Assembly: GCA_036744795.1 (NCBI GenBank)
Contig: DAIOHK010000025.1
Span: 1-34,250 of the forward strand
Source of the DNA: UBA5486 sp036744795
GTDB lineage: Bacteria > Bacillota > UBA4882 > UBA10575
DNA: 34,250 nucleotides
Direction of reading: 5' to 3'
Made by a program: the position numbers and the translations under genes. The notes beneath the pieces were generated by a model. That model was not told the origin of the DNA. It saw only the letters and a list, made by a program, of their open reading frames with translations, and ran no database searches. Below, one piece after another: positions 1 through 7,130 of this stretch; within the stretch, counting starts at the first letter, position 1; each line of letters opens with the position of its first letter.

Positions 1-62
1 TTATAATCCAATGCCATGGGTGATTGAGCGAAACCCAAAAAAGTAAGGGTTATGGAAACTGA

Positions 63-91
63 TTGACTTTGAGGAAAGAATGCGTTAAAAT
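63..91 (+). promoter_or_regulatory. Predicted sigma-A promoter of the ileS T-box leader
   Basis: TTGACT at 63-68 and TAAAAT at 86-91 are separated by exactly 17 bases. The transcript would begin near base 98, just ahead of the T-box stem I. Hexamers and spacing match the vegetative consensus well; no expression evidence is available. Confidence 0.75.
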
Positions 92-97
92 ATACAA

Positions 98-358
98 AAA
101 ATCAGTATTAAGGATCAGCGAGGAAAGGAAGAGTAGTACGGTAACGGGTTATAGAGAGTCCCCGGTTGGTGGAAAGGGGATAACAACGACCGTCATGAAG
201 ATCATCCTTGAGCTTCCGGGCTGAAACCGTTAGTAAGTCCGGACGGAACACCACCGTTACTAGGTAAAGGTAAGAGGGCAGGGGGTTTAAAGATTAATCC
301 ACTGCCAAATTTGGGTGGTACCGCGGTTTATTAGCCGTCCCTATGTGGACGGTTTTTT
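98..358 (+). promoter_or_regulatory. T-box riboswitch controlling ileS
   Basis: The leader binds uncharged tRNA and, when isoleucine is short, switches from terminator to antiterminator to allow ileS transcription. The hallmark T-box sequence TGGGTGGTACCGCG is at 312-325, directly before an intrinsic terminator (335-358). The upstream part has purine-rich stem I features, including a GGTTGGTGGAAAGGGG segment near 166-181. An AUC isoleucine triplet at 201-203, in a GATCATCC context, is the likely specifier; this is inferred from position and the downstream gene, not folded. The next gene is isoleucyl-tRNA synthetase, which fits. Confidence 0.93.
335..358 (+). terminator. T-box regulated terminator
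   Basis: CCGTCC (335-340) pairs with GGACGG (347-352) across a six-base loop and is followed by six T residues. The T-box at 312-325 can pair with the left side of this region to form the competing antiterminator. Confidence 0.92.
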
Positions 359-589
359 CATTTTACCTGGCTATTGTAACTAAACGCCGGATTAAAGGAA
401 GATTATTTTGTATAAATATCTTGGTTTTAATCTAGCACTCTTAGGTACTGTAGGTTATGTTTTTAGGAGTGAAATTTAGTCGCCTATCACGATGGGATAT
501 CTGATACCCTGTACCATCATAATTATGACTATGTACTATATAAGATTATAAACTTGTAGTTTTTTGAATTGTGGAAAGGAGTTTAAAAG
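359..589 (+). other. Long untranslated segment between T-box terminator and ileS
   Basis: About 230 AT-rich bases separate the terminator from the ileS start, more than a T-box leader needs. I see no convincing ORF. The only structure noted is an imperfect palindrome around GGGATATCTGATACCC (493-508). The ileS ribosome site GGAAAGGAG lies at 572-580. A second promoter inside this stretch is possible but not demonstrated. Confidence 0.5.
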
Positions 590-3500
590 ATGGGTGGAAA
601 GTTTCAAGAGGTGGATGTGAAAGCTCCCGTTAATGAACGGGAAGAGAAGATCCTCAAGAAGTGGATGGCTGAGGATATTATTAAGCGGAGTGTTACAGAG
701 CGGGAAGGAGAACCGAGATTTATCTTTTATGAGGGACCACCAACAGCGAATGGAAAACCCGGGATTCATCATGTGCTTGCCCGTACAATAAAGGATACTG
801 TCTGCCGGTACAAGACGATGGAAGGCTACCAGGTATACCGGAAAGCTGGTTGGGACACTCATGGGCTTCCGGTTGAGATCGAAGTCGAAAAGCAGCTGGG
901 ACTCTCTTCCAAACAGGGTATTGAAGAGTATGGGATTGAAGCCTTTAATAAAAAATGCCGGGAATCAGTCTTCACCTATGAGCAGGAATGGAGGAGGATG
1001 ACTGAACGGATTGCCTATTGGATCGATTTAGATGATCCTTATATTACATTAGATAATAATTATATTGAGACTGTTTGGTGGATTCTGAAAAAATATTTTG
1101 ATGCTGATTTAATCTATGAAGGATATAAAATTATGCCTTATTGTGCCCGGTGTGGAACTCCCCTGGCCTCCCATGAGGTTTCTCAGGGCTACAAAGATGA
1201 GACCATTAACTCCATTTATGTACGGATGAAAGTGACTGGTCGTGAAGGAGAGTATTTCCTGGTTTGGACCACTACTCCCTGGACCCTTCCTTCCAACGTG
1301 GCACTGGCGGTTAATCCAGCTTTTACCTATGTAAAAGCACGTCGCCCTGAAGATGAAGATCTTTATATTCTAGTCCGAGATCGAGTTCATGCTGTATTAG
1401 GTAAAGATGCTGAGATCCTAGAGGAGTTTAAAGGGGAAGAATTATTAGGTATGGAATATGAGCAACTGCTTCCCTTTATAAAAACCACAGAGAATGCTTT
1501 TCACGTTTATGGGGCAGATTTTGTTTCTACTGAAGATGGTACCGGGATTGTGCATATTGCTCCAGCTTTTGGTGAAGATGACTACCAATTAGGCCGGAAG
1601 TATCAACTCCCGGTTTTACAGCCGGTTAATAAAGAGGGTAAATTTACTAAAGAGATTACTCCTTGGGCGGGCAGATTTGTTAAAGAGGCGGATGATGATA
1701 TCACCAAATATCTTAAGTCCGAAGGGAAACTCTTTAGTAAAGAACGGATTACCCACTCCTATCCCTACTGTTGGCGGTGTGATACACCCCTACTCTATTA
1801 TGCCCGGAAATCATGGTATATCGAGGTTACTAAGTATAAAGACCGTTTGATCGAGAATAACAGAAAAGTTAAATGGTACCCGGAGCATGTAGGTAAAGGC
1901 CGGTTTGGGAACTGGCTTGAGAATTTAATTGACTGGTCGCTTTCTAGGGATCGTTATTGGGGGACGCCTCTTAATATCTGGAAGTGTGAAACCTGCGGGA
2001 AGCTGACCTCAGTAGGTTCAAGACAGGAATTGGCGGAGCGGGCAATTGAGTCAGTTGATCCAGAGACAATTGAACTTCACCGGCCTTACATTGATGAGAT
2101 TCATCTGACCTGCGAATGTGGAGGGAGGATGAGTAGAACCCCGGAAGTGATCGACTGTTGGTTTGATTCCGGAGCGATGCCTGTTGCCCAGTGGCATTAC
2201 CCATTCGAACACCAAGATGATTTTGATCAGCTTTTCCCGGCGGATTTTATCTGTGAAGGTATTGACCAGACTAGAGGATGGTTTTATTCGCTCCTTTCCA
2301 TCTCTACTTTTCTTTTTGATCAACCACCCTATAAAAGTGTTTTAGTTAATGATCTGGTCCTTGATAAAAAAGGCCAGAAAATGTCTAAATCCAAGGGTAA
2401 CACAGTTAATCCCTGGAAATTGATTGAGAAATATGGCGCTGATGCAACTCGCTGGTATTTACTGGCGGTCTCTCCGCCTTGGACCCCAACACGCTTTGAT
2501 GAGGATGGCTTAAAGGAAGTTTTCTCAAAATTCTTTGGCACTATTTTGAATGTATATTCCTTTTTCACCCTTTATGCCAATATCGATGGGGCAGAGCCTC
2601 AGCTTTATAATATTCCGGTGCAAGAGAGGGAGGAGATTGATCGCTGGATCATCTCCCGCTTGAATTCTGTAACTAAGCAAATCCGTGAGGATATGGCAGC
2701 ATATGAATTAACTAAGGTGATCCGGGCCATCCAAAACTTTATGATTGATGATGTTTCCAACTGGTATGTCCGGCGAACCAGAGAGCGGTTTTGGGCACCC
2801 AAGATGGATCAAAACAAGCAAGCCGTCTATAGAACGCTCTGGGAAGTGCTGATAACAGTCGCCAAATTAATGGCTCCCTTTGCTCCCTTCCTGGCAGAAG
2901 AGATTTATCAGAATCTGCTAAGTAAGGGAGAGAAAAAGGATTCTATCCACTTTGAGCTATACCCGGAGGCGGATGAAGCTTTAATTAACAAAGATCTGGA
3001 AGCACACATGGGTTTAGTAATTGAACTGGTTTCTCTGGGAAGAGCTGCCCGGAATAGAGTTCAGATTAAAGTTAGACAGCCACTGGCTTCTATCCTGATT
3101 GACCAAAAGAACCAGGAAATGCTGAAACCAATGGAAGCATTGGTTAAAGAAGAATTAAATATTAAGTCCTTATCCTATGTCTCAGATCCTGATCAGTATG
3201 TTTCATATGTAATTAAACCAAACTTTCCGGTACTTGGTCCCAAGTATGGGAAACTGATGAAAGGGATTAGCAAAGCACTGGCTGAATGTGATACTGTTTC
3301 TGCAGTTAATACACTAAGGCAGGAAGGCCAGATCGAATTGACAATTGAAGATACTCCTGTAGTTTTAACTGAGGAAGATCTGGAGATTCGGACTGAAGAA
3401 AAACAGGGCTTTACAGTAGAAATGGATCGTGATAATTATGTGATCCTGGATACTAAACTGACCGAAGAATTAATTCAGGAAGGATTGGCCAGGGAGATCG

Positions 3501-3730
3501 TTTCTAAAGTCCAGAATATGCGGAAGAATGCCGGATTTGAATTGACTGATCGGATCGAGCTTAATTACCATACTGGCCAGGAGGTAGCAGCGGCTATTGA
3601 AGCGTTTAAAGATTATATTATGGATGAAACGCTGGCTGTTTCTATTGTAAAATTAGACCAGAAAATGGAAGGCCTTGAAGAGTGGGAGATTAATGGTTAT
3701 CCAACAGGATTAAAAGTAGAAAAGATTTAA
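590..3730 (+). CDS. ileS: Isoleucyl-tRNA synthetase, type 2
   Basis: This class I synthetase charges tRNA-Ile with isoleucine in the cytoplasm. The 1046-residue protein has the HIGH-equivalent PGIH at about 57-60 inside the stretch beginning EGPPTANGK, the threonine-rich CP1 editing-domain motif WTTTPWTLPSN at about 225-235, and KMSKS at 597-601. A long C-terminal anticodon-binding region follows. The length and the PPTANGKPGIHH form of the HIGH region are those of the type 2 (eukaryote-like) IleRS branch, many members of which are naturally insensitive to mupirocin; insensitivity here is inference. The ATG at 590 has a good ribosome site (GGAAAGGAG). Transcription is under the T-box upstream. 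Confidence 0.97.
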   Translation: MGGKFQEVDVKAPVNEREEKILKKWMAEDIIKRSVTEREGEPRFIFYEGPPTANGKPGIHHVLARTIKDTVCRYKTMEGYQVYRKAGWDTHGLPVEIEVEKQLGLSSKQGIEEYGIEAFNKKCRESVFTYEQEWRRMTERIAYWIDLDDPYITLDNNYIETVWWILKKYFDADLIYEGYKIMPYCARCGTPLASHEVSQGYKDETINSIYVRMKVTGREGEYFLVWTTTPWTLPSNVALAVNPAFTYVKARRPEDEDLYILVRDRVHAVLGKDAEILEEFKGEELLGMEYEQLLPFIKTTENAFHVYGADFVSTEDGTGIVHIAPAFGEDDYQLGRKYQLPVLQPVNKEGKFTKEITPWAGRFVKEADDDITKYLKSEGKLFSKERITHSYPYCWRCDTPLLYYARKSWYIEVTKYKDRLIENNRKVKWYPEHVGKGRFGNWLENLIDWSLSRDRYWGTPLNIWKCETCGKLTSVGSRQELAERAIESVDPETIELHRPYIDEIHLTCECGGRMSRTPEVIDCWFDSGAMPVAQWHYPFEHQDDFDQLFPADFICEGIDQTRGWFYSLLSISTFLFDQPPYKSVLVNDLVLDKKGQKMSKSKGNTVNPWKLIEKYGADATRWYLLAVSPPWTPTRFDEDGLKEVFSKFFGTILNVYSFFTLYANIDGAEPQLYNIPVQEREEIDRWIISRLNSVTKQIREDMAAYELTKVIRAIQNFMIDDVSNWYVRRTRERFWAPKMDQNKQAVYRTLWEVLITVAKLMAPFAPFLAEEIYQNLLSKGEKKDSIHFELYPEADEALINKDLEAHMGLVIELVSLGRAARNRVQIKVRQPLASILIDQKNQEMLKPMEALVKEELNIKSLSYVSDPDQYVSYVIKPNFPVLGPKYGKLMKGISKALAECDTVSAVNTLRQEGQIELTIEDTPVVLTEEDLEIRTEEKQGFTVEMDRDNYVILDTKLTEELIQEGLAREIVSKVQNMRKNAGFELTDRIELNYHTGQEVAAAIEAFKDYIMDETLAVSIVKLDQKMEGLEEWEINGYPTGLKVEKI

Positions 3731-3750
3731 AAGGTTTTATGCAACCTTAG

Positions 3751-3784
3751 AAGAAGGGTCCCACTAAATAGTGAGACCCTTCTT
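3751..3784 (+). terminator. Stem-loop after ileS
   Basis: AAGAAGGGTC...CAC (3751-3764) pairs with GTG.GACCCTTCTT (3771-3784) over a six-base loop, with one mismatch. No clean T-run follows, so it may end transcription inefficiently or only protect the 3' end. A smaller hairpin, AAGGTT/AACCTT, precedes it at 3731-3748. Confidence 0.6.
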
Positions 3785-3860
3785 AAGATTAAAAGCCATG
3801 TGAGTTTGGTATTATTCTCTCCTCGGTTTTGGCGAAAACAAATGATGTACGGGAAAGAGA

Positions 3861-5255
3861 GTGAAAGTGATGAAAGAAAATTATGATGTAATTATTGTGG
3901 GTGGAGGCCCGGCAGGGATTTTTGCCGCGCTTGAGCTCACAGAGGTTACGGGGAAAATACTTATTATTGAAAAAGGCAGAAATTTGTCGGAACGAGTCTG
4001 CCCTTCCAAAAAGAAACATATCCCGTGTATCAAATGTAAACCTTGTTCTATTGTGTGCGGCTGGGGAGGCGCTGGTGCCTTTAGTGATGGCAAACTTACC
4101 TTATCATCAGAGGTCGGGGGATTTCTGGATGAATATATCTCTAAAGATCGTCTCCACAAAATGATCAGATACGTTGATGATATTTACCTGCATTTTGGCG
4201 CACCAAAGAAAGTATATGGTGAGGATGAAGAGGCAATTGCCGAGATTGAAAAAAAGGCCGTCCTAGCGGACCTCCGGTTAATTCCCTCCCGGATCCGACA
4301 TTTAGGTTCCGGTCGGACCTTAGAGATTTTACAAGCAATGAAGGATCATCTAGAGGAAAAGGGCGTAGAGGTTGCAACAGGTGTAGCTTGTGAAGAACTC
4401 CTGATGGAAAAGGGTAAGGCGGTTGGTATCCGTACTACCGGAGGAGAAGAATACCGTGGGAAATATATAATTGTTGGTCCGGGTCGTGAAGGTGCCGAAT
4501 GGCTGGTTGCTGAGGGCAAAAGATTAGGGCTGGAGACTACAGTTAATCCGGTGGATATTGGTGTCCGGGTGGAACTCCCTGCTGAGGTGATGGAGCCTTT
4601 AACCAGCGTGGTCTATGAGAGTAAATTTATCTTTTACTCCCCTTCCTTTGAAGATCGAGTCAGAACCTTCTGTATGTGCCCCCACGGAGAAGTGGTAGCA
4701 GAGAATAATGATGGTTTAATGACTGTAAACGGGCATAGCCATGCTCATAAAAGAACCGGTAATACTAACTTTGCTCTCCTAGTGAGTAAGAATTTTACCG
4801 AACCATTTAAGGAACCTATCTCCTATGGACGTTATGTAGCTGGTTTAGCTAATCTATTGGGCGGGGGTGTAATTGTACAGCGTTTAGGCGACCTCCATGC
4901 GGGCCGGAGATCTAATCCGGAGCGGATGAAAAAGGGATTGGTAACCCCTACATTAAAGGAGGCCACTCCTGGGGATCTCAGTCTGGTTCTTCCTTATCGT
5001 CATTTATTAGCAATTATGGAGATGCTTGAGGCTTTAGATACCATAGCACCGGGAGTAAATTCACGTAATACACTTATCTATGGGGTAGAAGTTAAATTTT
5101 ACTCTTCTCGTCTGGCACTTAATAGCAGCCTGGAAACAAAAATCCCCAACCTCTTTGCGGTAGGGGATGGAGCCGGAGTAACCAGAGGCTTGATGCAAGC
5201 CTCAATCTCCGGGGTGATTGTGGCCAATGAAATCAAAAAAAGATTGGATTTGTAG
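3861..5255 (+). CDS. FAD-dependent dehydrogenase-like protein (COG2509 type)
   Basis: A 464-residue flavoprotein of unknown substrate. Residues 8-27 form a dinucleotide-binding fold with GGGPAG at 14-19, and the C-terminus has the second FAD motif, VGDGAGVTRGLMQAS. A cysteine cluster (C47, C56, C59, C62, C66) precedes a WGGAGAFSDGKLT motif; this pairing is typical of the COG2509 family and could hold a metal or Fe-S centre, which is inference. The GTG at 3861 is taken as the start, but the in-frame ATG at 3870 is equally plausible and loses only three residues. It stands alone between ileS and reverse-strand genes. Confidence 0.85.
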   Translation: MKVMKENYDVIIVGGGPAGIFAALELTEVTGKILIIEKGRNLSERVCPSKKKHIPCIKCKPCSIVCGWGGAGAFSDGKLTLSSEVGGFLDEYISKDRLHKMIRYVDDIYLHFGAPKKVYGEDEEAIAEIEKKAVLADLRLIPSRIRHLGSGRTLEILQAMKDHLEEKGVEVATGVACEELLMEKGKAVGIRTTGGEEYRGKYIIVGPGREGAEWLVAEGKRLGLETTVNPVDIGVRVELPAEVMEPLTSVVYESKFIFYSPSFEDRVRTFCMCPHGEVVAENNDGLMTVNGHSHAHKRTGNTNFALLVSKNFTEPFKEPISYGRYVAGLANLLGGGVIVQRLGDLHAGRRSNPERMKKGLVTPTLKEATPGDLSLVLPYRHLLAIMEMLEALDTIAPGVNSRNTLIYGVEVKFYSSRLALNSSLETKIPNLFAVGDGAGVTRGLMQASISGVIVANEIKKRLDL

Positions 5256-5272
5256 ATTGTTGTTGGTCCCTC

Positions 5273-5359
5273 GTCACTTGTATGTGGGCTTGCCGATTTT
5301 AGTTAGGATGGCATTGCTATTTATATTACTTCTCGTGTGCGGTGTAGCCCGCGAACGAC
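5273..5359. repeat. Dispersed imperfect palindrome, copy A (diverged)
   Basis: The left arm GTCACTTG...GGGCTT and right arm GTAGCCCGCGAACGAC are roughly complementary. The right arm closely resembles that of the clearer copy at 6949-7010. The gap 5256-5444 shows no ORF that I would call. A diverged member of an intergenic repeat family is inferred. Confidence 0.4.
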
Positions 5360-5444
5360 TATCCTGATGATTCAATTTGAAGCGGTGCTATAGTACACCA
5401 TTAGGCTCTAAAGGCCCTTTTTTGATGCGGCAGACCATGGGTCG

Positions 5445-5951
5445 CTAAAAAAGATAAAAATGGATACCACAGCCATAGACCACAGCCGGATTGGAGCAGA
5501 GATCCGGAGAACCAACAGATGAGTAACCAATCTCTAGATTATACTTTAGATTTGCAATAAAATCATTAGTGGTGAACTCCAGGCCAATTCCGCTGATTAC
5601 TCCGGGAGTAGAGACAAGCTCTTCGGGCGCTAAAAAAGTAAAATGCCCCAGCATGCCATAGGCATAAAAATTATGAGACGGCCGGCGTATAAACCGGTAA
5701 ATATATTTACCCCCGTAGATTAGAGCAGAATCAGTATAAATAAAGATCCCCTGAAGTGCTGAGCGTTTGCTGATATTAAAAATACCGCTATACCCAAACT
5801 CCGGGAAGACAGATTGTAAGCCACCACCTAAACGCAGAAGATATGCCTCTTTTTCTTCGGCGGCTACCGGCGAGGGGATAAGTAGTAGGAAAAGGCTAAG
5901 GCAGATAAGAATAAGAAGGTACGAGTTTCGATTAAATTGTTTCCGCATCAT
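5445..5951 (-). CDS. Secreted protein, possible small outer-membrane beta-barrel
   Basis: I do not recognise a named family. The 168-residue product has a classic signal peptide: basic start, hydrophobic run at 11-25 and an AxA-type cleavage site after A31. The mature part alternates polar and hydrophobic residues, is rich in Gly, Tyr and Phe (for example GGKYIYRFI and FYAYGMLGHFTF), and ends in an aromatic residue (FYLF). This pattern is seen in small beta-barrels and PagL/acyloxyacyl-type outer-membrane proteins. If correct, the host has an outer membrane, but a secreted soluble beta-protein is an alternative. The ribosome site GAGG lies five bases before the ATG. SdpI-family gene 5970-6638 lies immediately upstream on the same strand, so the two may be cotranscribed. 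Confidence 0.6.
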   Translation of the reverse strand: MMRKQFNRNSYLLILICLSLFLLLIPSPVAAEEKEAYLLRLGGGLQSVFPEFGYSGIFNISKRSALQGIFIYTDSALIYGGKYIYRFIRRPSHNFYAYGMLGHFTFLAPEELVSTPGVISGIGLEFTTNDFIANLKYNLEIGYSSVGSPDLCSNPAVVYGCGIHFYLF

Positions 5952-5969
5952 AAATACCTCGTTCGGAAA

Positions 5970-6638
5970 TTATTTCTGTTCATTTTTAAAAAGGAAATAC
6001 GAATATACCATAGCAATAAAAGAGCTACCGATTAATAGGATCATAAGTAGCCAAAAACGTGGTTTATCCGGTAGAAATACGCTCAGCATAATGAGAAAAC
6101 CGGAAATTAAAAATAGTTTTCCCCCTAATCGGTGGGTCTGTTGCCAGACTTTTTCATTTGCTAGAGTCCAAGGGGTTTTTATCCCAATAAAATAATTATG
6201 TTTAATCTGGGGAAGATAGGTTCCGAGTAAGGCAAAGAGAACACCCAGTCCCAAGGTGATTATTTTCCCAATATTTACATTATAGCCTAGATTAAAAGCT
6301 ATAATTAGCAGCTGTGTCCCTAGTAGGAAAAGAAAAATCCCTAGTTTTATCAGACGGTAAGCTTTGAGGAATTTTACATAATTCTCTTTACGGGGATCTA
6401 ATAAGGGAGCGACTAACATTAGACCATAAATTCCTAAGGTTATAAAGGGTATTAGAGAAACACCCGTAAAACGGCTGCTAAAACCATCAGGTTTGCCCTC
6501 AAGATTCCAGTGGGTTACTATTTTCTCTGGCAAGTGGGGATAGGCTAAGATTGTAACAGCAATAATCAGGAAAAAGATGATTATTAAATACCATTCATGT
6601 TTGAGTTCTTTTCCTATTTTATAATTTTGATCAGACAT
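5970..6638 (-). CDS. SdpI/DUF1648-family membrane protein
   Basis: This 222-residue multi-pass membrane protein has an N-terminal DUF1648 segment with the signature HWNLEGKPDGFSSR and a C-terminal SdpI segment with NYFIGIKTPWTLANEKVWQQTHRLGG. SdpI of Bacillus subtilis is the immunity and signalling protein against the SdpC cannibalism toxin; most homologues have no proven partner, and none is seen here. A longer frame begins at 6683, but the ATG at 6636-6638 is preceded by AAAGGAGG at ideal distance and is preferred. It lies upstream of the secreted-protein gene on the same strand. Confidence 0.85.
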   Translation of the reverse strand: MSDQNYKIGKELKHEWYLIIIFFLIIAVTILAYPHLPEKIVTHWNLEGKPDGFSSRFTGVSLIPFITLGIYGLMLVAPLLDPRKENYVKFLKAYRLIKLGIFLFLLGTQLLIIAFNLGYNVNIGKIITLGLGVLFALLGTYLPQIKHNYFIGIKTPWTLANEKVWQQTHRLGGKLFLISGFLIMLSVFLPDKPRFWLLMILLIGSSFIAMVYSYFLFKNEQK

Positions 6639-6689
6639 TAGGAGACCTCCTTTAATCAGGTATCTGCTACTTAGAAAATACATCTCGAT

Positions 6690-6784
6690 ACTCGCCGCTC
6701 GTATGAATGACAGCCTTTGTAAGCTTTAGATGAAAACTCCATTTTCATCATTCCTGTGCGCGGGCGGAAGCCAGCGTGAGCGAC
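6690..6784. repeat. Dispersed imperfect palindrome, copy B
   Basis: The right arm ends GCCAGCGTGAGCGAC, sharing CGTGAGCGAC with copy D. The left side carries CTCGCCGCTCG. A perfect central hairpin, GATGAAAA (6729-6736) with TTTTCATC (6742-6749), mirrors the small central hairpins of copies C and D. Confidence 0.5.
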
Positions 6785-6881
6785 TATTTAGGGTATAATC
6801 TATTATACCCAATTGATGTCCTTAAACATAAGATTCAAAACTTGGTTAGAATCTCCTGCCTAGAAAATGCTTAATAGAGTA

Positions 6882-6942
6882 CGATTCACCCACCTTTGAT
6901 TTGCATCACTTCGTAATGCTGTAAGTAGGCGGCATGAACGAC
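6882..6942. repeat. Dispersed imperfect palindrome, copy C
   Basis: The left arm GATTCACCCACCT and right arm TAGGCGGCATGAACGAC are imperfectly complementary around a central GCATCACTTCGTAATGC hairpin. It is arranged in tandem with, and similar in layout to, copy D six bases further on. Confidence 0.6.
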
Positions 6943-6948
6943 TTACTG

Positions 6949-7010
6949 GTCGACTCACCCGGCTTTGATATAAATCACTGAGTGATGTTAATGTAGCCGG
7001 CGTGAGCGAC
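6949..7010. repeat. Dispersed imperfect palindrome, copy D (clearest)
   Basis: The left arm GTCGACTCACCCGGCT pairs with the right arm AGCCGGCGTGAGCGAC apart from a few mismatches. A nested hairpin ATCACT/AGTGAT sits in the centre. Together with copies A-C it fills much of the gene-free stretch 6639-7130. The element is not long enough to encode a protein. Confidence 0.65.
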
Positions 7011-7036
7011 CACTTCCTTGATAAAATGCGTTTCTC

Positions 7037-7065
7037 TTGCACCGAGCGGTGTAAAATGCTATAAT
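7037..7065 (+). promoter_or_regulatory. Predicted promoter of lepA
   Basis: TTGCAC (7037-7042) and TATAAT (7060-7065) are spaced by 17 bases, with an extended -10 TGC immediately before the TATAAT. The start of transcription would be near 7072. Confidence 0.75.
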
Positions 7066-7078
7066 CGTTACGAACAGT

Positions 7079-7110
7079 ACCCGAAGAAAAGCTTCGGGTC
7101 ACATTTTTTT
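7079..7110 (+). terminator. Terminator-like hairpin in the lepA leader
   Basis: ACCCGAAG (7079-7086) pairs perfectly with CTTCGGGT (7092-7099) over a five-base loop. CACA and then seven T residues follow (7104-7110). It lies between the predicted promoter and the lepA ribosome site, so it may attenuate lepA or simply be a leader hairpin; the four-base gap before the T-run would weaken termination. Confidence 0.55.
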
Positions 7111-7130
7111 ACCAAAGAGGAGGAAACTAG

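Noticed and set aside
3895..4164. 89-codon forward ORF within the FAD-protein gene
   Set aside because: It is a second frame inside a well-supported flavoprotein and has no family features.
5767..6195. 142-codon forward ORF
   Set aside because: It runs antisense across two better-supported reverse-strand genes with signal peptide, family motifs and ribosome sites.
6639..6683. Longer start for the SdpI-family gene
   Set aside because: An ideal AAAGGAGG lies before the internal ATG at 6636-6638.
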